A stretch of DNA of 64,000 nt. Origin: Schizochytrium sp. CCTCC M209059. Its lineage: Eukaryota; Sar; Bigyra; Thraustochytrida; Thraustochytriidae. The stretch is from contig KN805417.1 of assembly GCA_000818945.1 (NCBI GenBank), forward strand, positions 62,001 through 126,000, read 5' to 3'. The position numbers were made by a program, and so were the translations under genes. Each line of letters starts with the position of its first letter. The stretch's first letter is position 1. The notes under the pieces were generated by a model that made no database searches, was not told where the DNA came from, and saw only the letters and a program-made list of their open reading frames with translations. Below, one piece after another: positions 56,465 through 64,000 of the stretch.

Positions 56465-58189
56465 ATGGCGGCGATCGCGAATCAAGATGTATGGGCGCGC
56501 GTGGAAGCCTTTGGTGACGTGTGCCGCAGCGTGGGCAGCTTTGGGTACGGCCCCGGTTGGGACGATGAAGCAAGCAAGTTTCTCGATGAGGTCCCACTCG
56601 ACAAGGTACTCTCGCTGCTTCAAGAGGTGAGCGAGGCAGGGGACTGGACGCGTGTTGACCTCGTGAGTGACGTTCTGCGTCACGTGCTTCGGTCCACGGC
56701 CGGCACGGAGGCGATCAAGCAGGCCCACCTGGTGCCAAGCCTAGCACAAGGCTTGCGACACCCCAAGGTTGAAGTGCGCAAGCTGGCGGCGCACCAAATC
56801 CGCCGTATCAGCGTCGACGCCTTTGAGGCGCGCGGCGATCGCGTCACTCTTTGCGAGGGGCTTGTTGGCTCATTGCGCGACGTTGACACTGGCGTGGGCG
56901 TCGAAGTCACCGAGGCACTCGCTGCTCATGCGGACAGCGAACGCGATGTGGTGCTTGATCTTTTAGGCGAGATGGATCAAGTGGAAGGCCCTGCCGACGT
57001 CGCGCACGCGTCCATTACGGAGCTGCGCGTGCTCTATCTCGTAGCACGCGTGGCCGCCAAGGATGAGGCAGCACTCGAGGCTTGCATGGAAAAGGAGCTG
57101 CTTACACCTCTTCTCGATATTGTGCGCGGCGATGATGTGCTCATGCAAATCAATGCGTTGCGCCTTGTCCCGCTCATCTCGGCAACCTCGGCAGGACTTG
57201 CCGTTTTGCAGGAGACAAAGATTGTCGATCAACTCGCAAAACTTGCAGGCCTCGCAGGCGATGACGGGGCACAACCGGACCCCATGCTGGGCGACGAGGC
57301 TCTGCGCGTCATGTCACAGCTTTCGGCGCGCACGCTCTCTGAAGGAGACGAGGAGGGCGCAGGAGCACTGAGCCAAACGTTTTTGCGAGCCATGGCAGCG
57401 CGACTTGGCGCGCGTCCGAGTCCTGGGTCTCCCGTGGCGCTTGCGACCATGGAAATGTTGGGTGCGTTTGCCGGTGCCCAGCCGCCGCGTAGCGTTCATG
57501 CAGTCGTGGAAACATGGTCGACAGATGTGCTGGGTCCCTGGATGGAGATTGCCGCGGCGAGCGCGGACCCGGGCAAGGCCGCAGGTCTGTCTTCAATTGC
57601 CATGGCATTGCGCGGTGGCGCCTTGTTGGACCGTGCATCCGCCAATGAGGTCTCGCTACAGTATCAGAGCGCGGATGATGTGGCGTTTTCAGCCCTTGTG
57701 GAATCGAGCACGATCCAACCGACCCAGAGCGACCGCGAGGAGGCCGCTGAGCTGAATCGGGCACTCTTTCTCGCCTATGGGCGCGCACTGCGTCAACGAA
57801 CACGCACCGATGTCCCGGATCCTCGCGCTCCCGCAGATGTGGTGGGGCTGCTCGTGCACAAGTTGGGCGAGCCCCTTGATGAGCAGCGTTGTGGAATTTT
57901 TGCCTTGTTGCGCATTGTGGCACTCCAGGCTAGCTCATGGGGTTTGCGCGCTATTTACGGAGCCGGAGCCGAGGTGGAGCGTCAGTTTCTCGATCGCTCC
58001 CTTGCCATGTCGAAGCAGGCGAAGGAATGGCGCTTTGCTTTTCTCGAAGCCGTCCATGAGAGTCCGTTTCGCGACGAGGTTCTGGGCGAGGCGCGACTCG
58101 CCATGCTTCGCTCGTTTCTCAAGCGCGGACCTTTTCGGGGCCCAGCTTCTGGGCCTGTGCCGGAAATCAGTCTCGGCGAAGCTGCTTGA
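56465..58189 (+). CDS. PSMD5: 26S proteasome assembly chaperone PSMD5 (S5B)-like
   Basis: 574 residues from ATG 56465 (animal PSMD5 is about 500). Made of helical ARM/HEAT-like repeats throughout (HPKVEVRKLAAHQIRRI; LLTPLLDIVRGDDVLMQINALRLVPLIS). The C-terminal part closely follows PSMD5: GVYGG-like AIYGAGAEVERQFLDRS, QAKEWRFAFLEAVHESP, and LRSFLKRGPFRGPA, matching the family ending VREGPFY. PSMD5 binds PSMC2 (Rpt1) and promotes assembly of the 19S base. The open frame continues upstream without a methionine; ATG 56465 has A at -3 in an ACGAATG context. Confidence 0.82.
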   Translation: MAAIANQDVWARVEAFGDVCRSVGSFGYGPGWDDEASKFLDEVPLDKVLSLLQEVSEAGDWTRVDLVSDVLRHVLRSTAGTEAIKQAHLVPSLAQGLRHPKVEVRKLAAHQIRRISVDAFEARGDRVTLCEGLVGSLRDVDTGVGVEVTEALAAHADSERDVVLDLLGEMDQVEGPADVAHASITELRVLYLVARVAAKDEAALEACMEKELLTPLLDIVRGDDVLMQINALRLVPLISATSAGLAVLQETKIVDQLAKLAGLAGDDGAQPDPMLGDEALRVMSQLSARTLSEGDEEGAGALSQTFLRAMAARLGARPSPGSPVALATMEMLGAFAGAQPPRSVHAVVETWSTDVLGPWMEIAAASADPGKAAGLSSIAMALRGGALLDRASANEVSLQYQSADDVAFSALVESSTIQPTQSDREEAAELNRALFLAYGRALRQRTRTDVPDPRAPADVVGLLVHKLGEPLDEQRCGIFALLRIVALQASSWGLRAIYGAGAEVERQFLDRSLAMSKQAKEWRFAFLEAVHESPFRDEVLGEARLAMLRSFLKRGPFRGPASGPVPEISLGEAA

Positions 58190-58610
58190 TGTGTGGAACC
58201 TTTTTTGTTCTACGAGGCCTAGTTTTTGTTGAATGTGACACCAATTTTTTCTTGTCTTTGCTCTGCTTGGATTCCCTCCCTTGTTGGTTCACTCACTCGC
58301 GCGTCATCCACTCACTCGCTGCCAAGGCTCGCGAACAAAGATGTTCTTTTTGATTGATATTTTTTTGGGGGGGGGAAGCAATGCGGTGGTAAAGTACTTT
58401 CTGAAAAAGAGCCTCAGGGAAAAGAGGAGGAGTGGGCCAATTTCTACGCTAAAACAGGCCCACGGAAGTCATAAGTAACCGGTAAGCAGTAGTACTGGGC
58501 TATGTGCCGCCCGGTTGAGCGCACAAAGTCGCAATGTTCTACTACAACAACTTGGAGCGTCGCAGCCGCCGGTGCCACGGCGACGCGACGAGCTGGGAGG
58601 ACGGACGGCC
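58190..58610. other. Intergenic
   Basis: 421 bp between PSMD5 and the SGNH gene. A T/G-run (58358-58375) precedes an AG-rich stretch. No gene supported. Confidence 0.4.
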
Positions 58611-60290
58611 ATGAAGCGCTTGGCGCAACGGGCGGGCGTGGTGCTGGCCATTGCCGGAACCCTTCTCCTGGTCAACAGCAGCGTGCGCTCGCAGCCGCCA
58701 TCTTGGAGCTGGTCGGAGCCGGCTCTGCAGTCGTCGGACCTTGCGCTCGTCGCGACGGAAGAGGACGGCGCGTTTCGCCGTGACGAGGGCGTGCAAGGCG
58801 GCGAGCTCTTAGGACTCGAAGACGCCGCGCCGGAGTCTGAACAAGAACCGAAAGCTTTTGGGCTCGGTCCTGATGCAGCACGACTTGCACACTTGCTCAC
58901 AAGATACCGCGACGGAGCCGCGTTGAAAGTTGTGGCGACCGGGGGCAGCATCACGGCGGGTGGCGGTAGCATCCCATCCGATGAGCGCTACTTTAGCAAG
59001 TTTGCACGTCTCCTCCCCGATATTGTGTCCTCGGTTGGCGGCAAGAAAGGGAGCATGAAGCCTGGGCGCATTTCCATTGTTGAGGCTGGCCACGGCGGCG
59101 AAAACTCGCTGTTTGGCGCGCTCATGTTCCCAACGCTCGTGCCCGAGGACACGGATCTCTTGTTGTGGGAATACGCAACGAACGACAAGACTGCGCCGCG
59201 CACCAAGTGCTGCACGCAAGACGACATGCTCTTCGCGCAAAGCCTTTTCCTGAGACGGGTTGCCGCCATGAAGAAGCCCCCCGTGGTGATCCTCGTGTAC
59301 ACGTGGAGTGTTCCGACCGATCGCGTGCTGCGTAAGCAGCTCCCTCTTCGCGATGCATCACTAAAGAGCACGTTTGCACACGTGTTGCAGCATCCGCTCG
59401 TGGCAGGCTATGTCAGCTTCACGACCTGGGTGCAAGGGACCTCGGACCCGCCACCAGCCGCGAGCGAAGTCAAGGCGCGCTTCTTTGCGGACAACGTGCA
59501 TGCCAATCGCCAGGGACACCTCGTGATGGGCAAGCTTCTTGGCGAGCTTTCCTCTGCCGCGCTTTTGGATGCAGTGTCCAGCGGAGGAAAACTGATCTCT
59601 TCGTCGGCGCGGTTTCCGCTGCCCCGCTGGCCGTGCGGGACCGAGGGAAGTTCGGTTCGCGACGCGCTGACACAGCTACAGACAACGTACGCGTGGACCG
59701 TCGAGACGCCGCGCGTGGAGGCGCAAGGCCTGCCGCTCGATGTATGGGATGCGGAGGCCCGCAGCGCGACGAGTCTCGAGGCTGCGGGCCTTGACACGGT
59801 CATGTACGGCCGCGGGGATCCAGTGCGGTTGGACCGCAAGTTGGAGCTACGCCTCCCCAAATGTGCCGACAGGGTTTTCCTCCGCTTCGATCTGCGAGGC
59901 GTGCGCCAGCACGCGTCTGTCTTTTACGTGCACGCAGATGCGGTGCGGGACTTGCGCATCTCGGGCAGAAGCGGGGCTTCTGCGGATCCCCTTGAGCCGC
60001 TTGAGATCGTCAATGCGACGCATTGGTCGCCGCAGCCGGTTCCAGTTCCATTTCCGGGCGCGGCTGCGGCTGCGGCTACGGGCAGGCCCTCGCAGGGCTG
60101 TCTGCTGCAAACCTTTCCTCGCGAGGAATTTCAGACATGGGCGGTACGTCGTAGGCCTAGCACTTCGTCTGCGTCTGCTGCCACAGCCAGCACCGACAGT
60201 GACGCTTTGAGCTTTGTGTACATTTGCGACGAGGACGCCTCGCGCTCTCCGCCCCGCGCGCTCCGTCGCTTCGCTGTCATCGCGACCTGA
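58611..60290 (+). CDS. Type II membrane SGNH-hydrolase-like protein
   Basis: 559 residues from ATG 58611. A short basic cytosolic end (MKRLAQR) is followed by a TM/signal-anchor helix (about 8-24). The SGNH/GDSL hydrolase pattern is present: block I VVATGGSITAGGGS (about 112-125, Ser nucleophile in GGSIT), block III-like EYATND (about 197-202) and block V DNVHANRQGH (about 304-313, Asp-His). Cysteines at about 209-210 and at 350, 424, 500 and 528 may form disulfides, consistent with a Golgi or extracellular location. SGNH proteins are esterases or acyltransferases; substrate unknown. Family assignment is by catalytic-block pattern. Confidence 0.68.
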   Translation: MKRLAQRAGVVLAIAGTLLLVNSSVRSQPPSWSWSEPALQSSDLALVATEEDGAFRRDEGVQGGELLGLEDAAPESEQEPKAFGLGPDAARLAHLLTRYRDGAALKVVATGGSITAGGGSIPSDERYFSKFARLLPDIVSSVGGKKGSMKPGRISIVEAGHGGENSLFGALMFPTLVPEDTDLLLWEYATNDKTAPRTKCCTQDDMLFAQSLFLRRVAAMKKPPVVILVYTWSVPTDRVLRKQLPLRDASLKSTFAHVLQHPLVAGYVSFTTWVQGTSDPPPAASEVKARFFADNVHANRQGHLVMGKLLGELSSAALLDAVSSGGKLISSSARFPLPRWPCGTEGSSVRDALTQLQTTYAWTVETPRVEAQGLPLDVWDAEARSATSLEAAGLDTVMYGRGDPVRLDRKLELRLPKCADRVFLRFDLRGVRQHASVFYVHADAVRDLRISGRSGASADPLEPLEIVNATHWSPQPVPVPFPGAAAAAATGRPSQGCLLQTFPREEFQTWAVRRRPSTSSASAATASTDSDALSFVYICDEDASRSPPRALRRFAVIAT

Positions 60291-61896
60291 CTGACAGTGA
60301 GTGCCTGACAGTCTGGCTGGCTGTCAGACTGACCCGCCATTTTGCCCATTGATGTCATCTCATCATTTATCTTGTCTCCTACGAGTTGGTCGTTCTTGTT
60401 GTTGTTGTTGTTGTTGTAGTTGTCGTCGTCGTTGTTTTCGTTGCCGGCCACGGCCAGCTAGCCAGTCATGCATGCAGGTGGTTCTCGTTGCTCTTGTGTG
60501 ATGACGGCGCCCTGTGAACGCCAACTTGAGCTGAGCATCCGCCGTCCAGCAGTCAGCAGAACAATCCGCGAAAAGCGCACGAGCTTTGCTGCTATTACAT
60601 TTGGTAGTAGTCTTGCTTTTTGCTTGCTATTGCTTGCTATTGCTGTTGCTGCTGCTACCGCGGCGACTCTGGCAGACGACGGCACGCTGAGCTGAGCTGA
60701 GTTGAGCTGAGCAGCCAGCCAATCTCAGCTGCCAGCTGCGGCTGCGAGCGACTGCAAGCGCTGCGCCGAGTGTGTTTCGACGGCCCCGGCCCCGCTTGGT
60801 GCTCGAGCTGCCTCGTCGCTTATCTCCTCTCCTCTCCTCTCCTCTCCTCTCCTCTCCTCTCGCCTCATCACCTGCTCTCCTCCAGCTCCCAACCCGAGAG
60901 CGCGACCTCGTCGCCACGGCGTTCGCGCGGCCAGGCCTCGCCGCGATTCCGCAGAGGAAGCAGAGCAAGCAAGCAAAGCAAAGCAAGCGAGCGAGCGAGC
61001 AAGCGAGAAAACGCAAGCGAGCAAGCGACTCGGAGAAGCAGGCAGCCACGACCTCTTTTTCTTTTCGCACAGCGCAGTGCAGCGCATCACTGCTGCAACG
61101 TCGCCGTCATTTCTTTCACGCCTCGCCTGGCACGCCTTGGCTTTTCCTGTTTCTTTGCCGTGCACGGGCATGGCCTGCCTTGCGAGGTCGTTGTCTTGCC
61201 TTCAAGTCGCAAGGTAGTAGTAGTAGTAGGTTGTCCATCCATACAAAGCTCGGCATTCACTTTTCTGTGGTGTTGCGCGGTGACAGCGAGCGTGCACAGT
61301 GCACGCCCGAAGGCGTGGCGGCCAGCCATCGGGCACCGCGTCACGACCGCGGCAGGCAGGGAGGGAGGTTATGCGTTGCCTCGCATTACATTCATTGCAT
61401 GGCCTCTACGAAGGCAGTGCTCCGGATCTTGCGAGGCTTCTTCACCGTGCCCTTGAAAAGATCGAAGACCTCCTGCTTGCTCTTGCATTTCACTTCCTTT
61501 CTTTGCTTGTGTGTGGGCGCGCTATTTTTTCTCTCTCTTGTCATCCATCTCATCTCATCTCATCTCCCAGCCCTGCAGATAAATCGATACATCACTGTCC
61601 ACCTTGTGCGGGCGGAGGTTTCCGAAACAACCAAGCGGACGAACAAATGGATGGACGGCTGGCGCCGATCGATCTCCCCCAGAAAGCGCCAGGCCCAAGC
61701 CGAGCCGCCTCGTTTTCCCGGTCTCCGTCCGGCGTGTTTTTGATGTTGTTGTTTTTTTGTTTGTTTTGTTTTTTCACAACTACCTCCTAATAAAGGACCC
61801 GGCGAGCCGCGGCTGGCCGCTGGGCCTCACGCGCCCCTCCCGCTCTCCGCGTTCGCGCGCACGCTCCCCGCCCCCCGCGCCGCCGCCGCCGCTGCC

Positions 61897-61944
61897 NNNN
61901 NNNNNNNNNNNNNNNNNNNNNNNNNNNNNNNNNNNNNNNNNNNN
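61897..61944. other. Assembly gap (N run)
   Basis: 48 unknown bases between a CCGCCG-rich tract and the first promoter element copy; the missing sequence may contain more copies of that element. Confidence 0.99.
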
Positions 61945-62004
61945 ATAGCGCACTTGCGGCCGCCGCGCGCAAGTGCGCTATAGCGGCGGCGCAAGTGCGC
62001 TATG
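61945..62004 (+). promoter_or_regulatory. Inverted and direct GCGCAAGTGCGCTAT elements upstream of YHM2
   Basis: ATAGCGCACTTGCG (61945-61958) and CGCAAGTGCGCTAT (about 61969-61982) form a perfect inverted repeat separated by about ten bases, and a third copy follows in direct orientation (about 61989-62003). The core matches elements in the uL14/eS10 promoter. Located about 165-220 bp before the YHM2 ATG. Confidence 0.55.
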
Positions 62005-62098
62005 GGCTGCGCGGCGCGGGATGAATGGCTGGCTGCGACGCTCAAAGACAGAGAGCGCCGCGACCCGGCGTGGCAGACAGGAAACCCACGACGCAGAC

Positions 62099-62099
<1 letters not shown>

Positions 62100-62133
<34 letters not shown>
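62100..62133 (+). repeat. AGC trinucleotide run
   Basis: About eleven AGC units, then mixed AGT/AGC to 62156, directly before the YHM2 start. If translation started at ATG 62021 this would encode a poly-Ala stretch; starting at 62168 places it in the 5' UTR. Confidence 0.85.
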
Positions 62134-62138
<5 letters not shown>

Positions 62139-62167
62139 TAGCAGCAGCAGCGGTAGCGGAAAGGAGG

Positions 62168-63118
62168 ATGATGAGGCAAGAGGATGCGCATGGCGTCGTG
62201 GCGTGCTCGGCCGCCGGCGGCGGCAGCGGGTCGACGGCGGCGCGCCTGATTGGCGGCGCCAGCGCCGGCGTGAGCGAGATCCTCATCTTCCACAGCGTGG
62301 ACACCGTGGCCAAGCGCCTAATGTTCAGCAAGGAGAACGTGCGCGGCGCCACCTTCGCCGAGACCATGGCCAAGTCCAACGCGGTCGTCTTCCGCGAGGC
62401 AGCAAATGAGCCCTTCTTTACCAAGTTCCGCAGCCTGTACCCGGGTCTCGGCTTCGCCGCCGCCTACAAGGTCTCGCAGCGCATCTACAAGTTTGGTGGC
62501 CAGCCCATCGTGCGCGACTTCATCAACAAGAACTATGGCAAGGGCCTCCAGGACTCCTTCGGCGAGCGCGTCGGCAAGACCCTCAGCTCCGCCGTCGCCG
62601 GCTCCCTCATGGGCATCGGTGAGGTCGCCCTCCTCCCCCTCGACGTGCTCAAGATCAAGTCGCAGACCGCCCCCGAGACCCTCAAGGGCCGCGGCGTCGT
62701 CGATCTCTTCCAGAAGGAGGGCCTCGGCCTCTACCGTGGCGCCGGCTGGACCGTCCTCCGCAACGCCCCAGGCTCCTTCGCCCTCTTTGGTGGCTCCGCC
62801 GTCGTGCACTACGGCATCTTCGGCCTCACCAACACCAAGGATGCCACCGTCTTCCAGAACTTTGTCGCCTCCATTGTCGGCGCCGTCACCTCCATCACCG
62901 TCGCTAGCCCCGTCGACGTCATCAAGACCCGCATCCAGTCGCGGCCTTTTGACTCCCCCGAGACCGGCATGCAGATCATCCGCAACGCCCTCCGCGAGGA
63001 GGGCTTCACCGCCTTCTTCAAGGGTCTCACCCCCAAGATCCTCGTTGTTGGCCCCAAGCTCATCTTCTCCTTCACCGTCGCCCAGAGTGTCATGAACTTC
63101 TTTGAGCGCCGCCTTTAA
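62168..63118 (+). CDS. YHM2: Mitochondrial citrate/2-oxoglutarate carrier, YHM2-like
   Basis: 316 residues from ATG 62168 (yeast Yhm2 is 314). Three mitochondrial carrier repeats: HSVDTVAKR (42-50), LLPLDVLKIKSQT (about 156-168) and SPVDVIKTRIQSRPF (about 259-273). The sequence FPGLGxAAAYKVSQRIYKFGGQP, FRSLYPGLGF, KALSSAVAGSLMGIGEVALLPLD and EGFTAFFKGLTPKILVVGPKLIFSF closely follow Yhm2 (with KTLSSAVAGS here). Yhm2 exports citrate in exchange for oxoglutarate, supporting cytosolic NADPH and acetyl-CoA for lipid synthesis. The first signature has Ser in place of Pro. ATG 62021 is an alternative upstream start adding a poly-Ala extension. Confidence 0.9.
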   Translation: MMRQEDAHGVVACSAAGGGSGSTAARLIGGASAGVSEILIFHSVDTVAKRLMFSKENVRGATFAETMAKSNAVVFREAANEPFFTKFRSLYPGLGFAAAYKVSQRIYKFGGQPIVRDFINKNYGKGLQDSFGERVGKTLSSAVAGSLMGIGEVALLPLDVLKIKSQTAPETLKGRGVVDLFQKEGLGLYRGAGWTVLRNAPGSFALFGGSAVVHYGIFGLTNTKDATVFQNFVASIVGAVTSITVASPVDVIKTRIQSRPFDSPETGMQIIRNALREEGFTAFFKGLTPKILVVGPKLIFSFTVAQSVMNFFERRL

Positions 63119-64000
63119 GAAGTTGAGAGAAAGATCCGAGTCATCTCTTCTTTGATCCTCATTCTTCCCTTCCCTCTTCTTCCTTCATCTCCTTCCTTGT
63201 CCTCTCCTTCTTCTACTACGACTACTCCTTCCCTACCTCTTCCTCTTCTCCCTTTTGCCCACCACCCTTTGACGTAAAAAAACACACGCTGTGTTGCCGC
63301 TGCGTAGTTGCGCGCAACTCTCTGTTGTTATTGTTGGCCTATCATGAAAAGACCTGGGTCTGCGGAACCAACACGCGGGGCTCCTCCATTCCAAAACACA
63401 CAACAACAAAAGCATTTTGATTGATTTCTGCCAGCCAGGTCTCCCTCTCTGCTTTCTTCTTTTTGTCATCTCCCCCTCCTGGCCTCTGACCGTCGCGGCC
63501 CCGGCACCAGGCAAGGTCAAGTTTCTCACGAACCTGCTATTCCATAATAGTATGGAGTTGCGCAGCTGTACACACGTATCCGTTGACCTGAGAGCGCCTC
63601 AGCGAAAAACACAAAGCCGCGCCGGCTGGCTTGCACAATCAGCCTGGCTTGACTTGATTATAGGCGGATAGTACTGCTTTAGATGCGTCGCGGGGACGTG
63701 TGTGTATGCGCGTGCGCACGGCGCGGAGGCTCAGAGCCGGTGCGCGCAGCAGCGACTTTGATCGAAAGGCTTTAGGGTCCTTGAGCCGCAACTTGCTGCT
63801 TCGCCAGTTCAATCTTTTGTGAAACGAGCAAGCGAACAATCGACCGATCAATCGATCAATCGATCGATCGATCGAATAAACGAATATACGTACATTAGTA
63901 AAGAGAGTAGGCGGTCCTCGCTGGGGCCGCGACTCGCACACGCCGCGCTCTCACCCAAGAAACGGCGCAAACGCCGCAAGGCTTGACCGGACGTCTGTGT
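63119..64000. other. 3' flank of YHM2 and intergenic, repeat bearing
   Basis: TTCC/CTT-rich 3' region (about 63150-63250), then ATCG run (about 63843-63876). Short frames lack domains. A gene may begin beyond the window end. No gene supported inside. Confidence 0.45.

Larger units (their letters stand above)
60291..62167. other. Intergenic repeat-rich stretch with assembly gap
   Basis: 1.9 kb before the YHM2 gene. TTG run (about 60400-60437), AGCTG run (about 60690-60712), TCCTC pentanucleotide array (about 60826-60860), AAGC/GAGC runs (about 60960-61030), TAG run (61216-61230), T-rich tract (about 61735-61775), gap 61897-61944, GCGCAAGTGCGCTAT elements 61945-62004, AGC run 62100-62133. A 75-codon ATG frame at 60468-60695 is hydrophobic and unsupported. 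Confidence 0.5.

Noticed and set aside
60772..61743. 323-codon plus frame
   Set aside because: Ser/Leu/Arg-biased product of TCCTC and AAGC repeats with no ATG-supported domain.

Overview
This 64-kb window is a piece of a GC-rich, intron-poor eukaryotic nuclear genome. It carries eukaryote-only genes on both strands: ribosomal proteins uL14 and eS10, an ATG1/ULK autophagy kinase, a SECIS-binding protein, the ciliary transition-zone protein TMEM231, MTFP1, MMADHC, PSMD5, a YHM2-type mitochondrial carrier and PPM1G. Three GT-AG introns can be placed with confidence (uL14, eS10, ATG1); nearly all other genes are single long ORFs. Dense coding, simple repeats between genes, a flagellar gene in a walled-protist-like gene set and a prokaryote-like pentameric channel suggest a heterotrophic stramenopile, most probably a labyrinthulomycete (thraustochytrid). 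The lineage is inference; no rRNA or marker is present. Two runs of N (47008-47073, 61897-61944) show this is a draft assembly.

Layout. 1-9 kb: degenerate mitochondrial carrier (+), pentameric ligand-gated channel (+), RING-H2 protein (-), MSS51-C-like protein (+), fatty acid hydroxylase/sterol desaturase family protein (-). 9-20 kb: YANK/STK32-like kinase (+), WD/MORN/PHD-like/PB1 protein (-), MTFP1 (+), MMADHC (+), secreted coiled-coil Cys-rich protein (-). 20-30 kb: membrane PP2C (+), ankyrin protein (-), acidic protein (+), a perfect 75-copy CTTGT array, SECISBP2-like protein (+). 30-34 kb: divergent uL14 (-)/eS10 (+) pair around a motif-rich promoter, TMEM231 (-). 34-39 kb: a 1404-residue secretory protein made of about 30 two-cysteine repeats ending in a DnaJ domain. 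39-47 kb: ATG1-like kinase (-), PhoD-like phosphatase (-), GNB1L-like WD protein (+), PPM1G-like phosphatase (-). 47-49 kb: gene-poor, repeat-rich stretch with an assembly gap. 49-64 kb: GST-like protein (-), Nudix CoA pyrophosphatase-like protein (+), SH3/WH2/poly-Pro actin regulator (-), F-box protein (+), PSMD5 (+), SGNH-type membrane protein (+), YHM2-like carrier (+).

The genes do not form an operon-like pathway. Several have mitochondrial roles (two carriers, MTFP1, MMADHC, possibly the MSS51-C protein), and several are signalling proteins (two PP2C phosphatases, two kinases, SH3 adaptor). The most notable items are the Cys-pair-repeat/J-domain protein, a recurrent GCGGCAAGTGNGYTATGCG-like element found in the ribosomal-protein promoter and again just upstream of the YHM2 gene, and the pentameric channel without a visible signal peptide. 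Start codons were chosen as ATG only; long frames that open at non-ATG codons were trimmed to the first sensible ATG. I saw no tRNA, rRNA, CRISPR or transposase gene, but tRNA/snRNA detection by eye is not reliable.
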